Source of the DNA: Psychrobacter pasteurii
Lineage (GTDB): Bacteria; Pseudomonadota; Gammaproteobacteria; Pseudomonadales; Moraxellaceae
DNA length: 35,451 bases
NCBI RefSeq assembly: GCF_900162815.1
Contig: NZ_FUGD01000099.1
Location: 1 to 35,451 of the forward strand
Reading direction: 5' to 3'
Numbering within the stretch: position 1 is the first letter of the stretch; each line of letters begins with the position of its first letter. A program made the translations under genes and the position numbers. This document shows, piece after piece, positions 26,742 through 34,944 of the stretch. The notes below the pieces were generated by a model. That model was not told where the DNA came from. It did no database searches and saw only the letters and a list, made by a program, of their open reading frames with translations.

Positions 26742-27947
26742 ATGCAGTATCAATTTTCAGAGGTGATCAACGAACTCAAACCCTCATTTATCCGTGAAAT
26801 ATTAAAACTAACCGTTAAGCCAGAGATCATATCGTTCGCTGGTGGTCTACCAGACCCTAGTTTATTTCCAAATCAAACCATCAAAGATGCCAGCAATGCC
26901 ATGTTTGATAGAAATGATCGAGGTATTTATCAATATACAACGACTGAAGGTCACGCAGGTCTACGAGAGTGGATTGCAAAACGCTTTTCAGCCACTCATA
27001 GCGTTGATGTATCTGCAGACCAAGTCATGATCGTTTCAGGCTCGCAGCAAGCCCTAGATCTATTTGGCAAAATATATATTGACCCACAAGATGCTATAGT
27101 CATGGAAGCGCCCACTTATCTAGGGGCGATACAAGCTTTTCGTATGTATCAGCCAAAATTCAAAGAGGTTGAGCTGCTAGAAGATGGTCTAGATACCGAT
27201 CAGTTCCGTTCTACCATGCAAGAGGCGGACAGTAAGCTCTTTTATGGTATTCCAAACTTTCAGAACCCAACTGGCTTGACTTACTCCTCTGAAAAGCGTC
27301 AGCAAGTGGCTGATATCTTAAAAGATACCGGTAAACTGATGTTAGAAGATGACCCTTATGGTGCTTTATTGTTTGATGAGGAAGGTGAATCTTCGCCAGA
27401 CACCAGACCTATTTATGCTTTAGCACCTGAGCATGTGGTCTATATGGGGTCATTCTCTAAGGTGTTTGTTCCAGGCTTCCGCTTGGGCTGGGTCATTGCA
27501 CCTAAGCCTGTCTTAGCTAAGATGGTTATTGCAAAGCAAGCGGCAGATCTACATACCAACTCATTTGTTCAAGAGTTGTTATATGAGTATGTGACTAGCC
27601 ATGATCTTGATGCTCATATTGATTTGATTCGTCAAACTTATGCTACCAAAAAAGCGTGTATGGTAGAGGCAATCAACACCTATCTGGGTGAAGAGGTTGA
27701 GATGTATCCTACGTCAGGGGGTATGTTTATTTGGGTACGTGTCCCTGGTGTGGCCATTATGGACTTGCTTGAGATTGCTATCGAAAAAAATGTGGCATTT
27801 GTGCCAGGTGAGGCCTTCTCATTATCAGGCGGATATACTGACCACATGCGCTTAAACTTTACCAGCTTAGAAGAAGATCAGATTGTTGAGGGTATTAAGC
27901 GTTTGAAAGCTGCGTTAGATGCTTATCGTGCGACTCAGCAATCTTAA
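26742..27947 (+). CDS. PLP-dependent class I/II aminotransferase (2-aminoadipate / LysN-type)
   Basis: The 401-residue fold-type I enzyme lacks the GntR domain of MocR proteins. ISFAGGLPDPSLFP opens the catalytic domain, as in LysN and similar aminotransferases. Lys240 in GSFSKVFVPGFRLGW is the PLP Schiff-base lysine, with Arg247 nearby; LEDDPYGAL holds the Asp and Tyr that contact the cofactor, and NFQNPTGLT the Asn. C-terminal MRLNFTS carries the substrate-carboxylate arginine. It probably acts on aromatic, branched-chain or 2-aminoadipate substrates; the exact one is not visible. A perfect TATAAT lies at 26665-26670 without a clear -35 box, and it is monocistronic. Confidence 0.85.
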   Translation: MQYQFSEVINELKPSFIREILKLTVKPEIISFAGGLPDPSLFPNQTIKDASNAMFDRNDRGIYQYTTTEGHAGLREWIAKRFSATHSVDVSADQVMIVSGSQQALDLFGKIYIDPQDAIVMEAPTYLGAIQAFRMYQPKFKEVELLEDGLDTDQFRSTMQEADSKLFYGIPNFQNPTGLTYSSEKRQQVADILKDTGKLMLEDDPYGALLFDEEGESSPDTRPIYALAPEHVVYMGSFSKVFVPGFRLGWVIAPKPVLAKMVIAKQAADLHTNSFVQELLYEYVTSHDLDAHIDLIRQTYATKKACMVEAINTYLGEEVEMYPTSGGMFIWVRVPGVAIMDLLEIAIEKNVAFVPGEAFSLSGGYTDHMRLNFTSLEEDQIVEGIKRLKAALDAYRATQQS

Positions 27948-27987
27948 GCTGACAGGAATAAATAATTAACCAGATTAATTAAAATCT

Positions 27988-28020
27988 AAAGCCCTTGTTA
28001 TTTGATAGCAGGGGCTTTTG
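27988..28020 (+). terminator. Terminator of the aminotransferase gene
   Basis: A 14-bp stem with two G-U pairs (27988-28001 with 28005-28018, core AAAGCCC/GGGCTTT) on a TTG loop. The T tract is short. Confidence 0.75.
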
Positions 28021-28049
28021 TATTAAACTGTGTTAAGAATTATAAGATC

Positions 28050-28108
28050 ATACAGGCGGAAACCGTGGCTCTGTATTTGAATTTATTTGTTGTTTCGGGG
28101 CGGGCCGA
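28050..28108 (+). promoter_or_regulatory. Two GC-rich hairpins upstream of the PACE gene
   Basis: ATACAG (28050-28055) pairs with CTGTAT (28071-28076) around an inner CGG-AAA-CCG hairpin. A second hairpin TCGG/CCGA lies at 28095-28108. Both stand out from AT-rich surroundings, 40-100 bases before the start codon. They may be a leader element or transcription-factor site; no known riboswitch is recognised. Confidence 0.35.
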
Positions 28109-28145
28109 TACTTTTAGTGTGCATTATTTTTGTACTTAGGAGTGT

Positions 28146-28583
28146 GTGTTGATTACCTTATCGCCTCTAAAGCGTCGTTTGGTGTATGTGACTGTTTTTG
28201 AGATTATCGCAATTATATCTTCGACTTATGTGTTGATGTGGCTAAGTGATAGTGGGGCTTCAGAATCGCTACCTGTTGCTGTAATGGTGTCAGTGGCAGC
28301 AGTTGTTTGGAATTTTATATTTAATACTGCTTTTGAAGCCTGGGAGCGCCGAAAGAAAGTAAAGGAGCGAACCTTCTTAATACGCAGTATACATGCTATA
28401 GGTTTTGAAGGCGGGCTGGTATTAATCTGCTTACCGCTATATATGCTGTGGTATAACGTGGGGCTGTATAAAGCCTTCACTATGGAGTTGGCTTTATTGC
28501 TATTTTTCTTGGTTTATACGTTTATTTTTACCTTGATATTTGACAAGATTTTTACTTTGCCTCAGCACTATAAGTCCGAATAA
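28146..28583 (+). CDS. PACE-family efflux transporter (AceI-like)
   Basis: The 145-residue inner-membrane protein has four hydrophobic segments in two pairs, the bacterial transmembrane pair domain. AceI-type motifs are visible: RRLVYVTVFEI with the membrane glutamate, AVVWNFIFNTAFEAWERR, and RSIHAIGFEGGLVLICLPL corresponding to the RxxH...FE motif. PACE pumps export biocides such as chlorhexidine and also polyamines, using protons. The start is GTG 28146, or TTG 28149 which is better spaced (six bases) from AGGAG at 28138-28142; the difference is one residue. No AceR-type regulator is adjacent. Confidence 0.87.
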   Translation: MLITLSPLKRRLVYVTVFEIIAIISSTYVLMWLSDSGASESLPVAVMVSVAAVVWNFIFNTAFEAWERRKKVKERTFLIRSIHAIGFEGGLVLICLPLYMLWYNVGLYKAFTMELALLLFFLVYTFIFTLIFDKIFTLPQHYKSE

Positions 28584-28584
28584 C

Positions 28585-28615
28585 AAAAGGGCTACCCTTA
28601 GGTAGCCCTTTTTAT
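28585..28615. terminator. Bidirectional terminator, PACE gene / enoyl-CoA gene
   Basis: A 12-bp perfect stem (AAAAGGGCTACC 28585-28596 with 28601-28612, CTTA loop) with T5 on the plus side and an A run on the other. It lies between convergent genes. Confidence 0.9.
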
Positions 28616-28632
28616 TGTAATTAGTTGGTCAG

Positions 28633-29433
28633 TTACTTATTATAAACCGGCTTACGTTTTTCAATAAAAGCAGTAATACCTTCAATAAAGTCATCAGTTT
28701 TGGCCAGTCTAGCTTGCTGATGCACTTCCATATCTAAAGCTTCATTTAACCCCATATAAGCATGAGTGTTGATAAGGTGCTTCATAGTGGTTAACGCAGT
28801 AGCGGGTAATTGGGTCAAGCGATTGGCCAGTTTTAACACGGCTTCATCAAGCTCATCGGAGCTAACTACTTGATTTACTAAGTTTAAATCTGCCATATCT
28901 TTAGCGCTGATTTTATCGCCTAACATGACAAGCTCAGTCGTCTTAGCTGGGCCAACCAGCTCATTTAGCAGGTAGATACCCCCTGCATCTGGCACTAGAC
29001 CAATATGAACGAACGCTTGGACAAACTTGGCATTATCGGCAGTAATGCGAAAATCACAGGTTAAAGCTAAGTTCATGCCAGCGCCAGCAACCGCACCTTC
29101 AAGCTTGGCAATAATAGGCTTATGAATTTTACGCAACAGTAAACTGACTTCACCAGCGCCTTCAACCATGCTTTTTAGCTTCTCTGAAAGTGCTTCTCTT
29201 TCTAGACCATCTGACAACATCTCTTTGATATCGCCGCCGCTTGAGAAGTTGCCGCCAGCCCCTTGCAAAATAATGACACGAACATCAGCATCGGCTTCTG
29301 CTTCTTGTAAAGCAGAAATAATGGCCGATTTCATTAGGGTGCTAAAAGCATTTAAGCTTTTTGGGTCATTAAGAGTAATGGTCGCGATATGGTTTTCAAC
29401 ATTATAAATTACAACATCTTGGGACTGGGTCAT
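28633..29433 (-). CDS. Enoyl-CoA hydratase/isomerase family protein, PaaG-like
   Basis: From ATG 29433, preceded by AGGATA, it is 266 residues. The crotonase fold is clear: SLNAFSTLMKSA, the oxyanion loop NFSSGGDI and LEGAVAGAGMNLALTCDFRI. The two glutamates of classical enoyl-CoA hydratase are replaced (Asn at the MNLA site, Phe in FVQAFVHIG). Instead Asp149 in GLVPDAGG matches the catalytic aspartate of PaaG, the ring-1,2-epoxyphenylacetyl-CoA or delta3-delta2-enoyl-CoA isomerase. So isomerase activity is more likely than hydration. No other phenylacetate gene is near. The frame extends upstream to 29460 without support. Confidence 0.85.
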   Translation of the reverse strand: MTQSQDVVIYNVENHIATITLNDPKSLNAFSTLMKSAIISALQEAEADADVRVIILQGAGGNFSSGGDIKEMLSDGLEREALSEKLKSMVEGAGEVSLLLRKIHKPIIAKLEGAVAGAGMNLALTCDFRITADNAKFVQAFVHIGLVPDAGGIYLLNELVGPAKTTELVMLGDKISAKDMADLNLVNQVVSSDELDEAVLKLANRLTQLPATALTTMKHLINTHAYMGLNEALDMEVHQQARLAKTDDFIEGITAFIEKRKPVYNK

Positions 29434-29549
29434 AATAGATATCCTAATGCATTGAAGCAAAAATATTTATAGGGTAGAAGTATCACTTGTTAGTTATACA
29501 CTTTTATTGCTAAGGATACAAAAACAATTCTCTTAGCCTAAGAAAAGCT

Positions 29550-30602
29550 TTAGTTATTAGAGCTATGAGCCTCTAGCATCGCAATAAAACGATCTACCTG
29601 ATGTTCAGGAGTGGCCCAAGAGGTCACCAAGCGGCAGATGGTAGAGCCATTATCTAACTGTTCCCACTCATAAAAATCAAACTCAGTTTTTAAGGTGGTG
29701 ATAAGCTCGGGAGGCAATAGAGCAAAAACCTGATTACTTTGGGTGGGTACGAAAAGCTCAACACCAAACTTCTCTAGACCTTCAGAGAGCTTTTTAGCCA
29801 TAGCGTTGGCATGCAGACTAAGCTCTAGATACTTATCGTCTTTTAATAAAACCTCAAACTGCAGACCCAGTAAGTAACCTTTGGCCATCAAGCCACCATG
29901 GCGTTTTAGATAGATATTAAAGTCGGTGGCGATGTCTTTGTTAGGAATAACTAGGATTTCACCAAACATGGCCCCCATTTTAGTGCCGCCAAACCAAAAG
30001 ATATCGGTTAACTCAGCGAAGTCTGCAAAAGTTAGCGTACGCTCATTCGGATTGCTGTGGGTATAAGCGATAGCAGCGCCCAATCTTGCCCCATCCATGA
30101 ATAAATACATGTCGTTGCTACGGCAGTAATCTGATAGCGCTTTTAACTCTTCATAGGTATAAACTGTGCCAAGCTCGGTAGTATTTGAGATATACACAGC
30201 TTTTGCTCTGACGACGTGCGGAGTGAAACTATGGCGTGCTTTTACTTTTTCTAAAGCTTCAATGGTCAGCTTACCTTGTTTTGATTCTGCCAAGATAACC
30301 TTATGGCCTGTGGCCTCAATAGCGCCTGCTTCATTTACAGCGATATGGCCAGTATCACAAGCCACGATGCCATCGATCGGTGATAGCATAGCGTCAATAC
30401 AAACCAAGTTTGCCTGAGTGCCAGTAATTCCAAAATGGATAGCGATGTCTTTATTGTCTAATTGCGACTTTATTTTTTCTCGTACTCGCTCAGAGTATTC
30501 ATCAAAGCCATAGCCCTTATGTTGTTGTAGGTGGGCATCTTGCATAGCCGCGATGATGTCAGGGTGGGCACTTTCGCTGTAGTCGTTTAAAAAATGAAAC
30601 AT
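29550..30602 (-). CDS. Threonine aldolase family PLP enzyme (beta-eliminating lyase)
   Basis: The 350-residue fold-type I enzyme starts MFHFLNDYSESAHPDIIAAM, the usual low-specificity L-threonine aldolase opening. PLP binding is indicated by Lys208 in FWFGGTKMGAMFG and the aspartate in LFMDGARLGAAIAY; HFGITGTQANLV supplies the phosphate loop. It would cleave threonine or allo-threonine to glycine and acetaldehyde, though some relatives act on phenylserine or other beta-hydroxy amino acids. It is a lone gene between the isomerase and dnaB genes. The ribosome site is weak. Confidence 0.85.
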   Translation of the reverse strand: MFHFLNDYSESAHPDIIAAMQDAHLQQHKGYGFDEYSERVREKIKSQLDNKDIAIHFGITGTQANLVCIDAMLSPIDGIVACDTGHIAVNEAGAIEATGHKVILAESKQGKLTIEALEKVKARHSFTPHVVRAKAVYISNTTELGTVYTYEELKALSDYCRSNDMYLFMDGARLGAAIAYTHSNPNERTLTFADFAELTDIFWFGGTKMGAMFGEILVIPNKDIATDFNIYLKRHGGLMAKGYLLGLQFEVLLKDDKYLELSLHANAMAKKLSEGLEKFGVELFVPTQSNQVFALLPPELITTLKTEFDFYEWEQLDNGSTICRLVTSWATPEHQVDRFIAMLEAHSSNN

Positions 30603-30661
30603 AACTTGGTTTTAAACTCTCTTTTAAGTGTAACAAAGGTTAGGCCGAGGCCGGTTGGGTG

Positions 30662-30700
30662 AAATAAAAAGGAGCTACTAAACCTTAAGGTAAGTAGCTC
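30662..30700 (-). terminator. Terminator of dnaB
   Basis: GAGCTACT (30672-30679) pairs with AGTAGCTC (30693-30700), with an inner ACCTTAAGGT palindrome, and minus-strand CTTTTTATTT follows. Confidence 0.82.
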
Positions 30701-30774
30701 AGTTAGTCATTAAATAGTTCAATAGTATTTTGCAAGTAGGGTTGGCTAGTACCGTTTGCTTTTACTGCTAAGCT

Positions 30775-32214
30775 CTACTCATCGTTCTCAAAGCTGGCGT
30801 CTGCCATATAGTGATCAGGCGTTAGGTTAATAAAGCGCGTGTATTGACCTTCGAATGCCAAACGTACGGTACCAATAGGTCCGTTACGCTGCTTACCAAT
30901 AATAATCTCTGCCACACCTTTTAAGTCAGAGTTTTCATTATAAACTTCATCACGATAAATAAAGGTGATTAAGTCAGCGTCCTGCTCGATAGCTCCTGAC
31001 TCACGTAAGTCAGACATGATTGGGCGTTTATTAGGACGGTTCTCTAGGCTTCGGTTAAGCTGAGATAAGGCAATAACTGGACAATTTAACTCACGCGCCA
31101 AAGCTTTTAAGCTTCGTGAAATCTCAGAAATCTCTTCCACACGGTTACCACTTAAGCTAGGCACTTTCATTAGCTGGAGGTAATCGACAATCACCATGCC
31201 GACTTTACCATCATGGTTTTTGGCAATACGGCGACAGCGTGAGCGTACTTCAGAGGGGGGAAGGGCAGTACTGTCATCAATGTACAGGTGCTTGTCTTGC
31301 AGGTGAGATATGGCATTCATCATACGTGCCCACTCATCCTCATTCATCTGGGCAGAACGCAAGCTGGTTTGGTTAATCTGACCCCAAGAAGACAGCAGAC
31401 GCATAACAATAGACTCTGCAGGCATCTCCATAGAAAACACGATTACCGGCAAGTTTTCGTGGAATAAAACGCCTTCTGCTAAGTTCATAGCGAAGGTGGT
31501 TTTACCCATAGAAGGACGTGCGGCAACGATAATTAAATCACCAGGTTGTAAACCTTGAGTTTTGTTATTGAGCTCATCAAATGGGGTTCGGAGACCAATC
31601 ATGCCATCTGGGTTGTTTTTCAGCTCGTCCATTTGCTCAATGACGTTTACTAGAACCGAGCCGACATCGACAGGTCCTCGTTGTTGGGCACGTTTGTTAT
31701 GTTGCTCATTAATAGCAAAGATTTTAGATTCAACCGTATCTAGGATATCACTGACACCGCGCTCTCTAGGATCATAAGCAAGGGCAAGCATTTCATTACC
31801 TGTAGTAATGAGCTGGCGTAAAGTTGATAACTCACGCACACGCTCTGCATAAGAGACGATGTTGAACATGGTGCTCGGGCTTTGGGTCACAATATCAGCC
31901 AGATAGCTTTCGCCACCAGCTTGTTTTAGTAATTTTTGTGAGTTGAGCCAGTCATGGACCATGACCGTATCATACGGTTCGCCCACCAAAGCTAGATGAG
32001 CAATGGCAGCAAAAATATGCTGATGGCGACCGGCATAGAAGTCATCTTTTGTGACGATATCAGAGATCTTATCAAAGGACTCGTCAATACTCATCAAGGT
32101 AGCCAACAAAGCTTTTTCGATGTCTACGTTATGCGGAGGTTGCTGACTTAATAAATCGGTTAAACCAACGTCATTATTGTCACTTTTTACACTTCTTTTT
32201 TTACTTTCGGCCAT
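30775..32214 (-). CDS. dnaB: Replicative DNA helicase DnaB
   Basis: DnaB is the ring helicase that unwinds the chromosome at the fork. From ATG 32214 it is 479 residues (E. coli 471). The N-terminal domain (PHNVDIEKALLATLM) precedes the RecA-like domain with Walker A in ARPSMGKTTFAMNLA and Walker B in VGMVIVDYLQLM, then ISRSLKALARELNCPVIALSQLNR and the arginine-finger region DLITFIYRDEVY. A TTG 16 codons upstream (32262) keeps the frame but has no ribosome site. No intein is present. rplI, a frequent upstream partner, is not here. Confidence 0.96.
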   Translation of the reverse strand: MAESKKRSVKSDNNDVGLTDLLSQQPPHNVDIEKALLATLMSIDESFDKISDIVTKDDFYAGRHQHIFAAIAHLALVGEPYDTVMVHDWLNSQKLLKQAGGESYLADIVTQSPSTMFNIVSYAERVRELSTLRQLITTGNEMLALAYDPRERGVSDILDTVESKIFAINEQHNKRAQQRGPVDVGSVLVNVIEQMDELKNNPDGMIGLRTPFDELNNKTQGLQPGDLIIVAARPSMGKTTFAMNLAEGVLFHENLPVIVFSMEMPAESIVMRLLSSWGQINQTSLRSAQMNEDEWARMMNAISHLQDKHLYIDDSTALPPSEVRSRCRRIAKNHDGKVGMVIVDYLQLMKVPSLSGNRVEEISEISRSLKALARELNCPVIALSQLNRSLENRPNKRPIMSDLRESGAIEQDADLITFIYRDEVYNENSDLKGVAEIIIGKQRNGPIGTVRLAFEGQYTRFINLTPDHYMADASFENDE

Positions 32215-32737
32215 AGTTCTATTGTCATTATCAAAATACGGTGGTGTTATAGGCTCAGACAAATCAATTGCTGAAAAATAGGGGGTGACGCTTTATGATG
32301 TTACGGGCTAAGGTGTTACTAATATATGATGCTACTAAAATAGCAGAGTAATTAAGCACTTAATTCAAATATTATATAGATTTAGGTGTTTACAGAAGGT
32401 TTATTCCCTAAAGATTGAAACCAGTCATATTTAGGGTTAAGGTTAGAGATTGCTAACGGGGTGTTTTGCTAAAAGCGTCTGAAAAGCGGTTCATATATCG
32501 ATAAATCAAGTTTGTGATTTGAGCGACAAAGTTTAACACATTGGCACCCGTTATAGATTAAAAAAACACATGATTTTATTTTTGCCGCTCACGTTTTATC
32601 ATGAAAAATCTGTCATCCACTAATCTAATAATTGGGATTAAATTAGGGCTAATCAAGGTTTGGATGCTAATAAGGTAAACTAGGCTTAACCTCTATTATG
32701 GGCTTAATCTCTAATAATTATTAACAAGGGAATATTA
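32215..32737. other. Divergent region between dnaB and pdxA
   Basis: This AT-rich stretch of 523 bases has no gene. The only structure I see is a perfect 16-base palindrome AATTAAGCACTTAATT at 32350-32365. No promoter pair is convincing. Confidence 0.45.
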
Positions 32738-33955
32738 ATGACCACACACTCAAGCGATTTAGACAGTAGCAGCCAAAATATGATGGATAGTCAGTCGTCA
32801 TTTGCTTTGCCGCCTTTAATTTTAACCACAGGCGAACCTGCGGGTATTGGCATGGATATCGTGTTGCAGTTAGCGGTAGCGGGGGAGCTTAGCAAGCTCG
32901 ACTTCCCAGTGGTGGTATTGGCGGATGAAGAAGCATTAAAGCAAAGGTTTGAGCAAGTTTATGGCAAGCAGATTCAAAGCTTAGAAGCCCCGCTTTGGCA
33001 ACGTATTACACAGGCCAGTGAGGTGATTAATGCCTCAGACAACTCACCGCAGTTTCTTAATGACAAGATTTTGCAAGCCAAATCAGCAGGCGTGGCAGCT
33101 GATATATCCCCTAAGTTTTATTTAATTCATGTTAGCTGTGACAGCCCTGTCATTGCTGGGCAATTAAATGTAGACAACGCTGCCATGGTGATCACGCAGT
33201 TACAAATAGCGCATGAGCTAGCCCAATCTAAGGCGGCAAGTGCTATCGTGACAGGACCTTTACAAAAGTCAGTATTAATTGACGCAGGCATCACTTTAGA
33301 AGATGGCTCGATGTTCACGGGCCACACTGAGTTTTTTATGCAAAAAAGTGGCTGTGATAATGTAGTGATGATGCTCGCCAATAATGCGATGAAAGTGGCG
33401 TTAGTTACTATCCATATGCCGCTAAAAGAAGTGGCAGAGGCGATTACTCCAGAGAATGTACGCCAAACGGTACAGATTTTATTAGATGATTTACAACAAA
33501 AATTTGGACTTGCCGATCCCAAGGTCTTAGTTTGTGGTTTAAACCCACATGCCGGGGAGGACGGCCATTTAGGGACAGAGGAGATTGAAGTCATCAATCC
33601 AGTGTTAAAACAATTTCAGGATAAAGGGGTGAATATCTCTTCTGCCATGCCTGCCGATACCTTATTTACCCAAAGACACCTAAAGCATTGTGATGCAGTT
33701 ATTGCGATGTACCATGACCAAGGCTTGCCTGTGTTGAAGTCGCATGGCTTTGGAGATACCGTAAATTTAACGCTAGGACTGCCTTATATCCGGACGTCAG
33801 TAGACCATGGGACGGCGTTAGATTTGGCCGGTAATAAGAGTCTAGCGTCTGCTGAAACAGCTAAAGCCGATGGCGGGCAAGCGAGCAGTAGCAGTCTATG
33901 GCAAGCGTTAAAAATGGCCAATGATATGGCCAAATCGACCTTGGCCTTGAGCTAA
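32738..33955 (+). CDS. pdxA: 4-hydroxythreonine-4-phosphate dehydrogenase
   Basis: PdxA oxidises 4-phosphohydroxy-threonine in pyridoxal phosphate synthesis. Family motifs are in order: TTGEPAGIGMDIVLQ, ASAIVTGPLQKSVL, FTGHTEFFMQ (metal histidine), GLNPHAGEDGHLG, PADTLF, AMYHDQGLPVLKSHGFGDTVNLTLGLPYIRTSVDHGTALDLAG. At 405 residues it is about 75 longer than E. coli PdxA (329): a Ser-rich head of about 25 residues, a longer segment around residues 60-130, and a longer tail after DLAG (about 40 residues). Active-site residues are unaffected. AAGGGAA is the ribosome site. rsmA follows after 83 bases, as in E. coli. Confidence 0.94.
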   Translation: MTTHSSDLDSSSQNMMDSQSSFALPPLILTTGEPAGIGMDIVLQLAVAGELSKLDFPVVVLADEEALKQRFEQVYGKQIQSLEAPLWQRITQASEVINASDNSPQFLNDKILQAKSAGVAADISPKFYLIHVSCDSPVIAGQLNVDNAAMVITQLQIAHELAQSKAASAIVTGPLQKSVLIDAGITLEDGSMFTGHTEFFMQKSGCDNVVMMLANNAMKVALVTIHMPLKEVAEAITPENVRQTVQILLDDLQQKFGLADPKVLVCGLNPHAGEDGHLGTEEIEVINPVLKQFQDKGVNISSAMPADTLFTQRHLKHCDAVIAMYHDQGLPVLKSHGFGDTVNLTLGLPYIRTSVDHGTALDLAGNKSLASAETAKADGGQASSSSLWQALKMANDMAKSTLALS

Positions 33956-34038
33956 GTGAATTTTCAAAGCTGGATAGACAAGTAATCCTGCGAAATATGC
34001 TAAACTAGACCCCTTTACTAACTGATATCTATCGACTT

Positions 34039-34944
34039 ATGACACATTCCGACGCTTCAAAACATCCGTTACATGGCGCTTTAAAAAAAGCAGCCAAACA
34101 TCAGCCTAGAAAAAGGTTTGGTCAAAACTTTTTGCACGATGACAGCATCATCAGTCAAATTGTGGATTCTATTGGTCTAAACCGAGATGATAACTTGGTT
34201 GAGATTGGCCCTGGTATGGGCGCTTTAACCGAGCCTTTATTAGAGCAAGTCGATGCCATGACGGTGATTGAGCTTGATCGTGATTTGGCCAGCAGCCTAC
34301 GTATTCGTATTGGGGCTAATAGCCATCCTAATTTTAATATCGTCAATACAAACGCCATGCAGTTTGATTACTCAACTCTATATGATAAAGAGGCTGAGGG
34401 TGTAAAATCGAATAAGCTACGTGTCGTGGGTAACCTTCCTTATAATATCTCTACTCCACTGCTATTCACCTTATTGGAGTACTCAGATATTATTGAAGAC
34501 ATGCATTTTATGCTACAAAAGGAAGTCGTAGAGCGTATTACTGCGGATGTGGGCAGTAAAATATACGGCCGTTTGTCAGTGGTTATGCAGTACTACTGTG
34601 AAACTGAATATCTGCTTACCGTACCCAGAGGCGCTTTCAATCCTCCTCCAAAAGTGACCAGTGCAGTGTTCCGTCTGCGTCCTCATCTAACCAAGCCGGT
34701 ACAGGCAGAAGATGAAAAACTCTTTGCTTTAGTGGTGCGTGAGACGTTTAACCATCGTCGTAAAACACTACGTGCCATCTTCAAACAGTCTTCATTAATG
34801 GCGACATTAAGTGATGAAGATTTCGCTTCTATTGGTATCGAAGGCAACGCCCGTCCTGAAACCTTGGATGTCAAAGATTTTGTCGCATTAAGTAATCTGG
34901 TAAATAGCAAACAGAGTAATCCGCTAGAAAATAGCGAAGACTAA
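34039..34944 (+). CDS. rsmA: 16S rRNA (adenine(1518)-N6/adenine(1519)-N6)-dimethyltransferase
   Basis: RsmA (KsgA) dimethylates two adenines in the 3' terminal hairpin of 16S rRNA. The 301-residue protein has [13 protein letters not shown]-binding [16 protein letters not shown], the acidic VIELDRDL, and catalytic [21 protein letters not shown] and [14 protein letters not shown] are typical C-terminal elements. It is probably cotranscribed with pdxA. E. coli has apaG-apaH next; here 117 non-coding bases lead straight into a transposase gene on the opposite strand, so the neighbourhood may have been broken by insertion. Confidence 0.96.
   Translation: MTHSDASKHPLHGALKKAAKHQPRKRFGQNFLHDDSIISQIVDSIGLNRDDNLVEIGPGMGALTEPLLEQVDAMTVIELDRDLASSLRIRIGANSHPNFNIVNTNAMQFDYSTLYDKEAEGVKSNKLRVVGNLPYNISTPLLFTLLEYSDIIEDMHFMLQKEVVERITADVGSKIYGRLSVVMQYYCETEYLLTVPRGAFNPPPKVTSAVFRLRPHLTKPVQAEDEKLFALVVRETFNHRRKTLRAIFKQSSLMATLSDEDFASIGIEGNARPETLDVKDFVALSNLVNSKQSNPLENSED

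Noticed and set aside
32350..32365. Palindrome AATTAAGCACTTAATT between dnaB and pdxA, considered as an operator.
   Set aside because: AT-only arms of this size are expected by chance in such DNA and no promoter is nearby; noted only in the region entry.
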